From positions 112,661 through 176,660 of the forward strand of contig JAGPCY010000017.1 in NCBI GenBank assembly GCA_018057825.1: a stretch of 64,000 nucleotides of DNA, written 5' to 3'. The DNA is from Kofleriaceae bacterium (lineage in GTDB: Bacteria; Myxococcota_A; Polyangia; Haliangiales; Haliangiaceae). Every line of letters begins with the position of its first letter. Within the stretch, counting starts at the first letter, position 1. Positions 50,596 through 63,266 of this stretch are shown here, one piece after another. The notes below the pieces were generated by a model, which was not told the origin of the DNA, searched no databases, and worked only from the letters and a program-made list of their open reading frames with translations. The translations under genes were made by a program, and so were the position numbers.

Positions 50596-51660
50596 TCACG
50601 GCGGACAGGCGCCGGTCGCGGTCAAGCGATCGCCGTCGTCGGTCCACGCCGTCACGAACGGCCGCGCCCGCGACAACCGCCGCACCCGCTCGCGCACGAT
50701 CGCGCCGCGCCGCCCGGTGGCCAGCGCCGGGTGGTGGAGCGGCCGAGCGTCGATGAGCGCCGGCGTGAACTCGGCGCCGTGCAGGCACGCGGCGCCGCTC
50801 GCGCGCGCGAACGCCAGGGTCAAGATCCCGGTCTGGCGCTCGATCGGCCGGGTGTTGTCGAACAGGAAGTTGCCCAGCGAGTACGCGATCACCGCGCCGC
50901 GGTAACGCTCGATGGCCTGGAGCACGTGGGGATGCGAGCCGATCACGGCGTCGGCGCCGGCGTCGACCATCGCCCGGGCGGCGGCCACCAGGCGCTTGCT
51001 CGGGGCCTCGGCGTACTCGACGCCCCAGTGCATGAGCACGAGGACCAAGTCGTGGTCGGCGCGGGCCGCGGTCACCAGCGGCACCAGGGTCGCCACCAGA
51101 TCGCGCTCGCCGACGTGGGGCAAGAGCGGTTGACCGACGCGCTGGGTGCCGTTGCGCACCGTGGTCGCGGCGATCACCGCCAGCCGCCACCCGGCGTGCT
51201 CGATGGTCTCGACCCGCAGCGGCGCGGTCGCGACCGCGGCGCCGACCGCGCGCAGGCCGGCGGCGGCGACGTGGCCCGGGGTCTCGGCGACGCCGGCCGC
51301 CCGGACGTCGTAGTGGTGGTTGTTGGCCAGGGACACCACGTCGATCCCCGCGGCCGCGACCCGGGCCAGGCGCGCCGGCGTGGCGACGAACCGCATCCGG
51401 GTGCCCCACGGGCTCTTCGCCGGCGGTCGGGCCATGACCGGGGTCTCGAGGTTGGCGAAGGCCAGGTCGGCCGCCGCCAGGACCGGCGCCACCGAGGCGA
51501 ACGGGTCGTCGCGCTCGGCCGGGATCGGCGCGAAGCCCCCGGGGACGTAGCGCCCGAACATGACGTCGCCGACGAAGGCCAGGCGGAGCGGCGGCTCGTC
51601 GGCGCGCGCCGGGGCCACCACCAGCGCCACCAGACCGAGGGCGAGCGCGAGGGCGCGCAT
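50596..51660 (-). CDS. CapA-family metallophosphatase-like exported protein
   Basis: A 354-residue protein with signal peptide (ending APARA) and a CapA/PgsA calcineurin-like domain: LAFVGDVMFGRYVPGG, NLETPVMARP, SLANNHHYDVR, LMHWGVEYAEAPSKR, GSHPHVLQAIERY and YSLGNFLFDN. CapA proteins take part in poly-gamma-glutamate or polysaccharide export; no capB/capC genes are here, so the role is open. Upstream DNA has GG-N10-GC at the same spacing as the sigma-54-like set (51674-51687), but with little other similarity. Confidence 0.85.
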   Translation of the reverse strand: MRALALALGLVALVVAPARADEPPLRLAFVGDVMFGRYVPGGFAPIPAERDDPFASVAPVLAAADLAFANLETPVMARPPAKSPWGTRMRFVATPARLARVAAAGIDVVSLANNHHYDVRAAGVAETPGHVAAAGLRAVGAAVATAPLRVETIEHAGWRLAVIAATTVRNGTQRVGQPLLPHVGERDLVATLVPLVTAARADHDLVLVLMHWGVEYAEAPSKRLVAAARAMVDAGADAVIGSHPHVLQAIERYRGAVIAYSLGNFLFDNTRPIERQTGILTLAFARASGAACLHGAEFTPALIDARPLHHPALATGRRGAIVRERVRRLSRARPFVTAWTDDGDRLTATGACPP

Positions 51661-51760
51661 GGCCCGGCAGTGTGCCACACCGAGGCCGGCCCGACCGCTA
51701 CCCTTGACCACACCGCTTCGCGCTTGCCTTGCCCAGCCGATCCTTTATTTTCGGCGGCCG

Positions 51761-52812
<1,052 letters not shown>

Positions 52813-52813
<1 letters not shown>

Positions 52814-53730
52814 TGGCGCGCCCCGACGCAGCCCCGCGCGACTACCTGGTCGCGGAGAGCCCGGCCATGCGCGCGGTGGTCGCCACGATCGAGCGCCTGG
52901 CCGACTCCGACGGTCCGGTCCTGGTGTGTGGCGAGCATGGCACCGGCCGCGAGCTGGTGGCCCGGGTGCTGCACAACCAGAGCCCGCGCCGCGCCGGCCG
53001 CTTCGTCGCGGTCCGCCCGACCTTCGACGCCGGTGGCGAGGGCGGCGATGACGGCGAGCGCGCCAAGCGCATGTTGCGCGCCGCCCAGGGCGGAACGCTC
53101 CTGGTCAAGGACGTGTGCGACGTCGCCGCCGCTGGCCAGCGCGCGCTGCGGCGCGCGATCCGCGCCCCTGAGCGCGAGCGCCGCCCCGACTCGTCGGGCG
53201 AGGTGTGGGACGTCCGGGTGGTCGGCTCGGCCGATCTCGATCTCGAGCGCGCGGTCGCCGCCCGCATGCTCGCGGCCGAGCTGTACGAGCCGATGTCGGC
53301 CCGGCGGATCGACGTGCCGCCGCTGCGCGAGCGCGGCGGCGACATCCCGACCCTGGTCGAGCGCTGGGTCCGGCACTACGCCGACGAGGTCGGCCGCGGC
53401 AAGCTGACGATCTCGACCCGGGCCTACGAGCGCCTGGTCAAGTACCCGTGGCCGGGCAACGTCGCCGAGCTGAAGAACCTGGCCCGCCGGCTGGTGGTCC
53501 ACACCAGCGGCAGCCGGATCGAGGCCGGCGACGTCGACGCGGTGCTGCCGGTGGTCGCCGAGCGCGTGCCGATGGAGGACCTGTCGTTCGAGGAGATCGT
53601 CAAGGCCAAGCTGACCGGCTTCCTCGAGCGCATGGACGGCTACCCGCTCCACGACCTCTACGACAAGATCCTCGAGCGGGTCGAGCGACCGCTGTTCGAT
53701 CTGGTGCTGGCCCGGACCGGCGGCAACTAG
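52813..53730 (+). CDS. Degenerate NtrC-family AAA protein, ended by an in-frame amber codon
   Basis: A 305-residue product related to sigma-54 activators but stripped of key parts. Walker A is GEHGTGRE (Lys to Arg), the GAFTGA loop is absent, Walker B is GGTLLVKDV instead of GGTLFLDE, and no N-terminal sensory domain exists. LRERGGDIPTLVERW and YPWPGNVAELKNLARRL are kept. It stops at TAG 53728-53730 inside the helix-turn-helix (ARTGGN, stop, LKAAEILGLNRNTLRKKL), where a Gln codon (CAG) is expected. So it is either truncated, a recent pseudogene, a sequence error, or read through. The ATG overlaps the dus stop. Confidence 0.75.
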
Positions 53731-53847
53731 CTCAAGGCCGCCGAGATCCTCGGGCTCAACCGCAATACCCTGCGCAAGAAGCTCGACGCCCTGGGCGTCG
53801 CCCGCCGCGGCAAGGGCCGCGACGACCGCGCCCTCGACGACTCGTAG
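53731..53847 (+). pseudogene. Detached Fis-type helix-turn-helix of the preceding gene
   Basis: In frame with the preceding gene after the amber codon, 38 codons encode LKAAEILGLNRNTLRKKLDA and a basic, Asp-ending tail, then a second TAG. The DNA-binding helices are well conserved, so loss of the link is probably recent, or the amber codon is bypassed. Confidence 0.7.
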
Positions 53848-53873
53848 CATCGTCGCCGAGATCCTTCGATCTG

Positions 53874-54130
53874 GCTCCGCCTCCGCCTCCGCCTCCGCCT
53901 CGGTCTCAGCCTCCGCCTCGGTCTCGGTCTCGGCCTCGTCTCGGTCTCGGTCTCGGCCTCCGCCTCGGTCTCGGTCTCGGTCTCGGCCTCCGCCTCGGTC
54001 TCGGACTCGGCCTCCGCCTCGGCCTCGGTCTCGGTCTCGGTCTCGGTCTCGGCCTCCGCCTCGGTCTCGGTCTCGGCCTCCGCCTCCGCCTCGGCCTCCG
54101 CCTCCGCCTCGGTCTCGCTCTCCGCCTCGG
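53874..54130 (-). repeat. GAGNCC hexamer array F
   Basis: The longest C-rich array on the plus strand, 26 nt after the broken regulator gene and before a co-directional glycosyltransferase. It is the one array whose G-rich strand is not in sense with the gene before it. Together with the detached helix-turn-helix it fills the gap 53731-54188. Confidence 0.9.
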
Positions 54131-54173
54131 GCGTTCCTCGCCCCGGCCGGTGGACATCGCTCGTCGATTTCCC

Positions 54174-54179
54174 TACGTT
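54174..54179 (+). promoter_or_regulatory. -10 box TACGTT of the glycosyltransferase operon
   Basis: TANNNT ending 9 nt before the ATG, so a leader of only about 0-3 nt is predicted. It would drive the three-gene operon 54189-58485. Confidence 0.4.
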
Positions 54180-54188
54180 CGCAGCGCC

Positions 54189-55354
<1,166 letters not shown>

Positions 55355-55358
<4 letters not shown>

Positions 55359-57382
55359 GCCAAGCCAAGTTTCGCGCCGGCATGATCGGCGCGGGCAACA
55401 TCTGTGAGTTCCATGTGGCCGCGGTCCGCGCGTTGCCCGACGTCGAGCTGGTCGGGGTGGTCGATCTCGATCCGGCCCGCGCCGCCGCCTTCGCCGAGAA
55501 GCACCAGGTCACGGTCTACCCGTCCCTAGCCGCGCTGGTCGCCGCCGGCGCCAACGTCATCCACGTCCTCACCCCGCCCAGCTCCCACGGCAAGGTGGCC
55601 AAGGCCGCCCTCGAGGCCGGCTGCCACGTCGTGGTCGAGAAGCCGGTCACCGAGGATCCGGCCGAGGGCCGGGAGCTTGTCGCCCTGGCCAAGGCCAAGG
55701 GCAAGACCATCACCGTCAACCACTCGCTCCTGTTCGACCCGCAGGTGGCCCGCGCCCTCGACGCGGTGCGGTCGGGCGCGCTCGGGCAGATCGTCTCGGT
55801 CGACATCCTGCGCGGCAGCGAGTACCCGCCGTTCGAGGGTGGCCCGCTGCCCCCGCACTACCGCGACGCCGGCTACCCGTTCCGCGACATCGGGGTCCAC
55901 TGCCTCTACCTGATCCAGGAGCTCCTCGGGACGATCGAGGACGTCGAGGCGTCGTGGCGCTCGCTGGGCGGCGATCCCAACCTGGCCTTCGACGAGTGGC
56001 GCGCGGTGGTCCGCTGTCAGCGCGGGCTCGGGCAGTTCCAGCTCACCTGGAACGTCAAGCCGATGCAGAGCCAGATCATCATCCACGGCACCAAGGGCGT
56101 CCTGCGGGTCGATCTGTTCGCGATGTTCCACGGCAAGCGCGCGTCGACGCCGCTGCCCAAGGCCGCCGAGCGCTTGATCAACGCCTTCACCGACTCGCTG
56201 CAGCCGCTGATCGACGTGCCGATCGGGGTCTACAAGTTCGTGAAGAAGGAGGTCCAGAGCTATCAGGGCCTGCGCAACCTGATCGCCGACTTCTACCGCC
56301 GCCTGGCGGCCGGCCAACCGCCGGCGGTGTCGGTCGAGGACGCGGTCAACGTCGTCGAGTGGGTCGAGAAGGTGGCGCGCGCCGCCGACGCCGAGCACGC
56401 CGCGGCGCTGGCCAAGTTCCCGCTGTCGGACCGCGTGCCGTTCCTGGTCACCGGCGCGTCGGGCTCCCTGGGCGGCGCGGTCCTGCGTCGGCTGGTCGCC
56501 GACGGCAAGAAGGTGCGCGCGATGGTCCGACGCATCCCGACCAAGCCGATCGCCGGCGTCGAGTACGCGATCGGCAACCTCGGCGATCCGGCCGCGGTCG
56601 ATCGCGCGGTCAAGGGCGCCGAGATCGTCATCCACGTCGGCGCGGCGATGAAGGGCGGCTGGCCCGAGCACCTGGGCGGCACCGTGGTCGGCACCGGCAA
56701 CGTGATCGACGCGTGCAAGAAGTACGGGGTGAAGCAGCTCGTCCACATCTCGTCGATGTCGGTCATCGACTGGGCCGGCTCGGTCGGCAAGGGCGTGATC
56801 GACGAGTCGGCGGCCCTCGAGCCGCGCGCCGAGGAGCGCGGCGCCTACACCCGGGCCAAGCTCGAGGCCGAGAAGCTGGTGAGCGCGGCGGCGGCGGCCG
56901 GCCTGCCCTGCGTCATCCTGCGCCCGGGGCAGATCTTCGGCGGCGGCATCCCCCTGGTCAACGGCGCGGTCGCGCGCCGCGCCGGCGGCCGCTGGCTGAT
57001 CCTCGGCGACGGCCAGCTCGAGCTGCCGCTCATCTACATCGACGACGTCGTCGACGCGATCCTGGCGAGCGTCGACAAGCGCCTGGTCGGCGGCCAGATC
57101 ATCCAGCTCATCGACGGCGCCGCGCTCAAGCAGAAGGACGTGCTCGAGCTGACCGGCGGCGGCAAGACCCTGACCGTGCCCCGGCCGGTGGTGTTCGGGC
57201 TGGGCAAGCTGTCGGAGCTGCCGCTGGGCGCGCTGGGCAAGCCGTCGCCGATCGCGCTGTACCGCCTGCAGTCGGCGCTGGCCCGCCTGCAGTGGGGCAC
57301 CGGCCGGGCCGCGCAGCTCCTCGGCTGGGCGCCCCGGGTCGGCGTCCGCGAGGGCATCCGCCGCGAGCAGAGCGGGCGCTGA
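55355..57382 (+). CDS. Gfo/Idh/MocA oxidoreductase fused to an SDR sugar epimerase/dehydratase
   Basis: A 675-residue protein of two Rossmann enzymes. Residues 1 to about 355: Gfo/Idh/MocA (MIGAGNICEFHVAAVRALP, NVIHVLTPPSSHG, GCHVVVEKPVTED with the EKP motif). Residues about 365-675: extended SDR (PFLVTGASGSLGGAVLRRL, VIHVGAAMKGGW, SSMSVIDW, catalytic YTRAK, ILRPGQIFGGG). The two could act in sequence on a nucleotide sugar or a lipid-linked sugar; the substrate is unknown. It sits between a glycosyltransferase and a GNAT gene with overlapping starts and stops. Confidence 0.87.
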
Positions 57383-58485
57383 TGCCGTCGGCCTACCGGG
57401 TGATCACCGCGGCGCCGACCGAGGCCCGCGACGACCTCGAGCGGTTGTGGCAGGACAACCTCACGCTCGAGGCCCACCCGGCCGACAAGTTCGCGTGGCT
57501 CTACCTCGAGGCGCCCGACGCCCCCGACGCGGTGCTGGTCTTGACCGCCGACGGCGCGCCGGTCGGCACCGCCGGCGTCGGCATCCGCCGGTTCCAGCTC
57601 GGCGACGAGCTCGGGCGGTCCGGGTTGCTCGCCGATCTCGCGGTCGATCGCGCCCATCGCTCGGTCGGCCCGGCGCTGGCGCTGGTCCGCGCCGGCAAGG
57701 CCCTGGTCGACGAGCACTATCAGCTCGCCTACGGCTTCCCCAACAAGCTGGCCGAGGGCGTGTTCAAGCGCGCCGGCTACCAGGCGCTGGGCACGGTCGG
57801 GCGCTACGCCCAGCCGCTGCGGCGCGCGGCCTTTGTCGATCGCCTCGACCAGGCGGCGCTGACCGAGGTCCCGACCGCGCTCCGACCGTGGGCGCAGCGC
57901 GCGGCCCAGGTCCCGGCCTTGGCGGCCGCCGCCGGGCTGGCCGCCGACGTCGTCTCGCTGGCGCCGCGCGCGCTGGCGGCGGCGACCACGGTGTCGCGCA
58001 CCCGGTTCGAGGCGCGGCCGCGCCCCGACGCCGGCCTCGACGAGCTGTGGGCTCGGGCTCGGAGCGAGTACCAGGTGATCGCCGAGCGGACCCACCGGTT
58101 CCTTGCCTGGCGCATGGGCCCGCGCCCCGAGCGGACCTGGCACCTGGCGCGCGACCGCGCGACCGGAGCGCTCCGGGCCTACGCGGTGGTCGACGTCGTC
58201 GGTGGGGTGGCGCACGTCCGCGATCTGTTCGGCCACCGCGCCGAGGTGACGGCGTTGCTCGACTACCTGCCCCTGGTCGCGTACCAGGCCGGCGCGACCT
58301 CGCTGTCGATGCGCTACCTCGGCGCGCCGTGGCTGGTCGAGGCGCTGACCGCGCGCGGCTTCGCGCCGCGGACCTCGACCCGGATGATCGCGGTGTCGGT
58401 GGGCGCGACGACCTCGGCCGCGGCCCGGGCGCGGATCCTCGATCCCTCGGCCTGGCACCTGACCGACGTCGACGAAGACGTGTGA
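57382..58485 (+). CDS. GNAT-type acetyltransferase-like protein
   Basis: A 367-residue protein. The N-terminal half has a GNAT-like core (LVLTADGAPVGTAGVGIRRF, LLADLAVDRAHRSVGPALALVRAG, AYGFPNKLAEGVFKRAGYQALG). The second half resembles another GNAT lobe (HLARDRATGALRAYAVVDVV, VRDLFGH). Proteins of this shape acylate amino sugars or lipids in polysaccharide loci. The ATG shares a base with the previous stop. The specific role is inferred from the operon. Confidence 0.7.
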   Translation: MPSAYRVITAAPTEARDDLERLWQDNLTLEAHPADKFAWLYLEAPDAPDAVLVLTADGAPVGTAGVGIRRFQLGDELGRSGLLADLAVDRAHRSVGPALALVRAGKALVDEHYQLAYGFPNKLAEGVFKRAGYQALGTVGRYAQPLRRAAFVDRLDQAALTEVPTALRPWAQRAAQVPALAAAAGLAADVVSLAPRALAAATTVSRTRFEARPRPDAGLDELWARARSEYQVIAERTHRFLAWRMGPRPERTWHLARDRATGALRAYAVVDVVGGVAHVRDLFGHRAEVTALLDYLPLVAYQAGATSLSMRYLGAPWLVEALTARGFAPRTSTRMIAVSVGATTSAAARARILDPSAWHLTDVDEDV

Positions 58486-58512
58486 GCCGCGGCGCGCCGG
58501 CGGCGCGCTGAC

Positions 58513-60333
58513 TCATGGCGGTCGCGGCCCGGTCCACGGCCCGAACCGACGATCGCGGGCGTCGAGCAGGTCGCCGATCGTCATCGCCGCGTTGATCAAC
58601 CCGACGTGGGTGTAGGCCTGCGGGAAGTTGCCGAGCAAGGCGCCGGTCGCCGGATCGAGGTCCTCGGAGAACAGCCCGAGCGGGTTGGCGTGGCGGGCGA
58701 TCCGCGCGAACACCTCGACCGCCTGATCGAGCCGCCCGGCCAGGGCCAGGGCCTCGGCCCACCACAGGCTGCAGATCGTGAAGGCCGAGGTGGTATCGCC
58801 GAAGTCGTCGGGGTTGACGTAGCGGCGCATGAGCCCGTCGGGCGCGAGGCGCGCCGCGTAGGCGTCGAGGGTGGAGAGGAACCGCGGATCGCGGGCGTCG
58901 ATCAAGCCCAGGCTGGGCAGGAGCAAGAGCGAGGCGTCGGGGTGCTCGCCGTCGAGGGCCTGGGTGAAGTAACCGTGGCGCGCGCTGAAGCCACGGTCGA
59001 GGAGGACCGCCCGCTCCCGCGCCGCGTGCTCGCGCCAGCGCGCCGCCAGCACCGGCTCGCCGAACCGGGCCGCCAGCCGGGCGCCGCGATCGACCGCGAC
59101 CCAGCACATCGCGCGCGAGAAGGTGTAGTTGCGGAGCAGGGTCCGGAACTCCCAGATCCCGGTGTCGGGCACCGCGGCCAACGCGATCGCCTCCTCGACC
59201 ATGCGGCGGATCAGCGGGAACAGCGCGGCCTCGTCGCGCAGGACCAGGCGGGGGTCGCCGACCAGGGTCTCGAGGCACAAGACGATCTCACCCATCAGAT
59301 CGTGCTGGCGCTGGTGGACCGCGGCGTTGCCGATGCGGACGTGGCCGTTGCCGGCGAACCCCGCCAGGTGCGGCAGGAGCACCTCGTCGAGCTCGCGCCC
59401 GCCGGTCAGCGAGTACACCGGCAAGAGCGGGCCGCCCTCGACCGCGTCGCGCAAGAAGTCGAGGAACCGCTCGCCTTCGCGCAGGTGCGAGAGCCGGCGC
59501 AGCGCCTCGACCACGAACGCGGCGTCGCGCAGCCAGCAGTAGCGGTAGTCCCAGGTCCGCGGCGTGCCGAGGGCCTCGGGGATGCTGGTGGTGGCGGCCG
59601 CGATCACCGCGCCGGTGTCGGCGTAGATGTGGAGCTTCAGGCACAGCGCCGAACGCAGGACCGCGTCGGCGGCGAAGCTCGGCAACGCGCAGGTCTTGGT
59701 CCAGTCGCGCCACGCGGTCACGGTGGCGGCGAGCCACTCGTCGATCACCGCCGCGGTCGGCACGTCGGCCGCGGCGACCTGGGCCGGGCCGATGGCCACG
59801 AACACCGGCTCGCGCAACGCGAAGTCCCGGCCATCCGCCAGGTAGTCGGCCGGGGCGCTGGACCACACCCGGTAGCGCTCGGCGCCAGCGTCGATCACCA
59901 GGCCGTCGTCGCAGGTCGAGACCCGGGGCGGGGCGCGGCCGTAGTCGGGGCGGGCGTCGACCTCGAGGCGGATCCGCGGGTGACCGAGCACCGGCCGCAC
60001 CAGGCGGACCACGATCGGCGGCGCGCGGTGGCCACGCGGCAGCGGCAACCACGGCGCGAAGTCGATCACCTCGAAGGCCTCGGTGTCGTCGCCGACGCGG
60101 GTGACGAGCACGTTGGTGTTGCGCAGGTAGCTCATCGCGCCGCTGACCTCAGCGCCGCGCCACAAGATCCGGCAGGTGCCGCCGCCGGCGCGATCGAGCA
60201 GGCGGGCGAACAGCGCCGGACCGTCGAACCGCGGCAGGCACAGCCACTCGATCGCGGTGGTCGGCGCGATCAGGGCCAGGACCCGGCCGTTGCCGATCGC
60301 GCCATGATCGAGGGCGTCGTGCGGGCGGGTCAT
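58513..60333 (-). CDS. GH15 family glucosidase (glucoamylase/trehalase-like)
   Basis: A 606-residue cytoplasmic glycoside hydrolase of family 15. N-terminal beta domain: DHGAIGNGRVLALIAPTTAIEWLCLPRFDGPALFARLLD. Catalytic (alpha/alpha)6 part: PRTWDYRYCWLRDAAFVVEAL, DTGIWEFRT (general acid Glu region) and a second Glu region near NPLGLFSEDLDP. Several such proteins next to trehalose genes are trehalases or act on glucans. Its ATG overlaps the OtsA-OtsB stop (ATGA), so synthesis and breakdown or remodelling of trehalose may be encoded together. Confidence 0.9.
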   Translation of the reverse strand: MTRPHDALDHGAIGNGRVLALIAPTTAIEWLCLPRFDGPALFARLLDRAGGGTCRILWRGAEVSGAMSYLRNTNVLVTRVGDDTEAFEVIDFAPWLPLPRGHRAPPIVVRLVRPVLGHPRIRLEVDARPDYGRAPPRVSTCDDGLVIDAGAERYRVWSSAPADYLADGRDFALREPVFVAIGPAQVAAADVPTAAVIDEWLAATVTAWRDWTKTCALPSFAADAVLRSALCLKLHIYADTGAVIAAATTSIPEALGTPRTWDYRYCWLRDAAFVVEALRRLSHLREGERFLDFLRDAVEGGPLLPVYSLTGGRELDEVLLPHLAGFAGNGHVRIGNAAVHQRQHDLMGEIVLCLETLVGDPRLVLRDEAALFPLIRRMVEEAIALAAVPDTGIWEFRTLLRNYTFSRAMCWVAVDRGARLAARFGEPVLAARWREHAARERAVLLDRGFSARHGYFTQALDGEHPDASLLLLPSLGLIDARDPRFLSTLDAYAARLAPDGLMRRYVNPDDFGDTTSAFTICSLWWAEALALAGRLDQAVEVFARIARHANPLGLFSEDLDPATGALLGNFPQAYTHVGLINAAMTIGDLLDARDRRFGPWTGPRPP

Positions 60334-62477
60334 CGCAGGCTCCCCAGGGCGGCGCGCAGCGCGGCCGGGCTGACCACTCGGAAGCGGGCCCGCGACAAGC
60401 CGGTCCCGACCCGGATGGTCACCGCCGCCGGGCCGACCGCGGCGAACATGTCCTCGTCGGTGACGTCGTCGCCGGCGATCACGACCTCGGCCTCGTCGAC
60501 CCCGGCGGCCGCGATCAGCCGGCGCACGGCGCCGCCCTTGTCGATCCCGCGGCCGCGGACCTCGAGGACCCGGGCGCCCTCGAGCAGCTCGAGGGCGTCG
60601 CCGACCAGCGGCGCCAGCGCCATGATCAGATCGTCGCGGCGGCGCGACGCCAGGAGCGGGTCGACCAGGCGGTAGTGCCAGGCTACCGATCGCTCCTTGA
60701 TCTCGACCCGGCTGCCCGGAGTCTGGCGGGTGATCCGGGCCAGGACGTCGGTCACCGCCGCCAGGCCAGCCGGCGCCTCGGCCACCGCTTGCCAGCGATC
60801 TCCCGGCCACCGCCACCACGCGCCGTGTTCGGCCGCCAGGGCGAGGTCCAGGTCGCCGAACCAGCTCTCGAGCGCAGCCCGGGGGCGACCCGACACCACC
60901 GCCACCGTGGTGGTCGGCTCGGCGGCCAGGTCGCGCAAGAGCTCGCGCAGCCCCGGGTCGGGGACCGCCAGGTCGGGAGTCGCCGCGAACGGCACCAGCG
61001 TGCCGTCGTAGTCGACGACGATCAGGCGCCGCCCCTGGGTCCGGATGCGGTGCAGCTCGCCGGCCAGCGGGGTGGTCGGCGCGCTCGCGGTCGCCGGCTC
61101 GCGGGCCAGGGCGGTGAGGAAGCGCTCGGCCCACGCCGGCGCGTCGTTGCCCAGGACCGTGGCGCGCAGCGCGGTCATGCGCGCCCGTTGCTCGTCGATC
61201 GGCATGGCCAGGGCCCGAGCCAGGGCCGCGGCCACCGCGTCGAGATCGTAGGGGTTGACCAGGAGCGCCTCGAGCAGCTCCTCGGCGGCGCCGGCCAGCT
61301 CGGACAGCACCAGCACGCCGCGGCCATCGTCCTTGGCGGCGCAGTACTCCTTGGCGACCAGGTTCATGCCGTCGCGCAGCGGCGTCACCAGCATGACGTC
61401 GGCGGCGCGGTACATCGCCGCCAGCTCGATCGGGTTGACCGTGCGATGGAGGAACTGGATCGGGGTCCACAGCGGGGTCGAGAACCGGCCGTTGATGCGG
61501 CCGACCAGCTCATTGACCTCGCGGCGAAACGCCGCGTACTCGTCGACCCGATCGCGGGTCGGGACCGCGACCTGGATGAGCTGGACCTGCTCGCGCCAGG
61601 CCGGCCAGCCCTCGAGCAGGCGCTCGAAGGCCAGCAGGCGGCGCAGGAAGCCCTTGGTGTAGTCGAGGCGGTCGAGCCCGAGGACGATCCGCCGGCCACC
61701 GCCGGCCTTGCGCCAGGTCGCGGCCAGCGCGGCGACCTCGGGGCTGGCGGCCAGCCGCAGGTGCTCGGCGGCGTCGATGCCGATCGGGAACGCGTCGACC
61801 CGGGTGACCCGGTCGTCGAGGGCGAGGTCGCTGCCGGCGGCGGTGGCGCCCAGGAGCGCGACCGCGGCGGCCCGCAGGTGCTCGGCGTAGCCGGCGGTGT
61901 GGCAGCCGATCAGGTCGGCCGCCAGGACCCCGCGTAGGAGCGGCTCGCGCCACGGCAAGATCCGGAACACGTCGACCGCGGGAAACGGCGTGTGCAAGAA
62001 GAAGCCGATGCTGGCCTCGGGCATGCGGCGCCGGATCAGCTCGGGCACCAGCATCAGGTGGTAGTCATGGATCCAGATCCGATCGCCCGGTCGCGCGGCG
62101 GCGATCGCGGCGTCGGCGAAGCGCTGGTTGACCTCCTGGTAGGCCTCCCAGTCGCGCTGGGTGTCGCGGCGCAGTCGATCGATCAGGTAGTGAAGGCTTG
62201 GCCACAGGACGCCGTTGGCGAAGCCGTCGTAGTAGCGCGCGACCTCGGACGGCGTCAGCGCCACCGGGTGCAGGTCGCGGGCGGCCAGCTCGTCCGCCAG
62301 CGCGGTCGCGGTCGCGCCGCCGGGGTCGCCGAGCCAGCCGACCCAGCGGGTATCGCCGGCGCCGTGGAGCCCGCGCAGCGCCGCGACCAGACCGCCGTCC
62401 GCCGGGCGCAGCGCGGGACGCTCGGGGGGACCGGCCACCGCGACGGGCAGACGGTTGGCGACGATGACGAGCGACAT
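60330..62477 (-). CDS. otsAB: Trehalose-6-phosphate synthase/phosphatase fusion (OtsA-OtsB)
   Basis: A 715-residue bifunctional enzyme making trehalose from a nucleotide-glucose and glucose 6-phosphate. OtsA part (1 to about 460): [58 protein letters not shown] and [15 protein letters not shown]. OtsB part (about 475-715): [13 protein letters not shown] (Asp nucleophile), [25 protein letters not shown] and [12 protein letters not shown]. The ATG has a strong GGAGG site 5 nt upstream. It is first in a two-gene operon with the GH15 enzyme, likely for stress protection. Confidence 0.95.
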   Translation of the reverse strand: MSLVIVANRLPVAVAGPPERPALRPADGGLVAALRGLHGAGDTRWVGWLGDPGGATATALADELAARDLHPVALTPSEVARYYDGFANGVLWPSLHYLIDRLRRDTQRDWEAYQEVNQRFADAAIAAARPGDRIWIHDYHLMLVPELIRRRMPEASIGFFLHTPFPAVDVFRILPWREPLLRGVLAADLIGCHTAGYAEHLRAAAVALLGATAAGSDLALDDRVTRVDAFPIGIDAAEHLRLAASPEVAALAATWRKAGGGRRIVLGLDRLDYTKGFLRRLLAFERLLEGWPAWREQVQLIQVAVPTRDRVDEYAAFRREVNELVGRINGRFSTPLWTPIQFLHRTVNPIELAAMYRAADVMLVTPLRDGMNLVAKEYCAAKDDGRGVLVLSELAGAAEELLEALLVNPYDLDAVAAALARALAMPIDEQRARMTALRATVLGNDAPAWAERFLTALAREPATASAPTTPLAGELHRIRTQGRRLIVVDYDGTLVPFAATPDLAVPDPGLRELLRDLAAEPTTTVAVVSGRPRAALESWFGDLDLALAAEHGAWWRWPGDRWQAVAEAPAGLAAVTDVLARITRQTPGSRVEIKERSVAWHYRLVDPLLASRRRDDLIMALAPLVGDALELLEGARVLEVRGRGIDKGGAVRRLIAAAGVDEAEVVIAGDDVTDEDMFAAVGPAAVTIRVGTGLSRARFRVVSPAALRAALGSLR

Positions 62478-62610
62478 GGAGCCTCCAGCGCGGCGCGCAG
62501 CCGCCAGCAAGGGTCCCGTCCGTCCACCGCGTCGGGCTGACGCGGCCGCTCTTCTCCCGGGACGTGTCCGGCCATGGGTGTACCCGGCCTGGCCCGCCCT
62601 GGCAACCCAT

Positions 62611-62628
62611 TCGTTTGCACTCAAACGA
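62611..62628. promoter_or_regulatory. AT-rich inverted repeat between the repeat array and otsAB
   Basis: TCGTTTG, CACT, CAAACGA: a 7-bp stem with 4-nt loop followed by TTT on the plus strand. It stands out in very GC-rich DNA and lies about 135 nt upstream of otsAB. It could be a terminator, an operator, or both; nothing else is recognised in the 62478-62633 leader. Confidence 0.4.
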
Positions 62629-62633
62629 TTTGC

Positions 62634-62920
<287 letters not shown>

Positions 62921-62930
62921 ACGGGCGCCG

Positions 62931-63260
62931 TCACGGCCGCGGGTGCGTCAGGCGCCAGAGCATGGCGCAGAGCCGATCGCCCAGGCCGAGCGCGTCGGCG
63001 ATCGCGCCGTCGGCGACGTAGCCGAAGCCGACCGCGAGGCGCAGCGCGTCGACCGCCTCGCCGCACTCGCCGGAGGCGATGCGGAAGCGCGCGACGCGAT
63101 CGCGGCCCGCGCGGCGGTTGCCCTCGGCGAGGTTGAGCGAGGCGCTGGTCGACGCGCGCTTGAGCTGGTCGGCGAGGTGCTGGTCTTGCGGCTTGACCGC
63201 AGCGATGACGGGACGGACGGCAGCGACGAACTCATGCGCGATGGTCTGGGCGTGGAACAT
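62931..63260 (-). CDS. Four-helix-bundle protein (S23/IVS-type)
   Basis: A 109-residue helical protein of the four-helix bundle family first known from 23S rRNA intervening sequences. The signature region is [45 protein letters not shown]. Members bind nucleic acid weakly; one is the Avd protein of diversity-generating retroelements, but no reverse transcriptase is present here. The ATG has GAGGAG 6 nt upstream, which lies inside a 17-bp stem with sequence 130 nt further upstream (63403-63419), so translation is probably repressed by folding. Confidence 0.85.
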   Translation of the reverse strand: MFHAQTIAHEFVAAVRPVIAAVKPQDQHLADQLKRASTSASLNLAEGNRRAGRDRVARFRIASGECGEAVDALRLAVGFGYVADGAIADALGLGDRLCAMLWRLTHPRP

Positions 63261-63266
63261 GACGAT

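Noticed and set aside
51674..51687. Sixth sigma-54-like promoter before the CapA-like gene
   Set aside because: GG-N10-GC is at the same spacing, but the other bases do not match and the product has no lipobox. In this GC-rich DNA such a dinucleotide pair can occur by chance.
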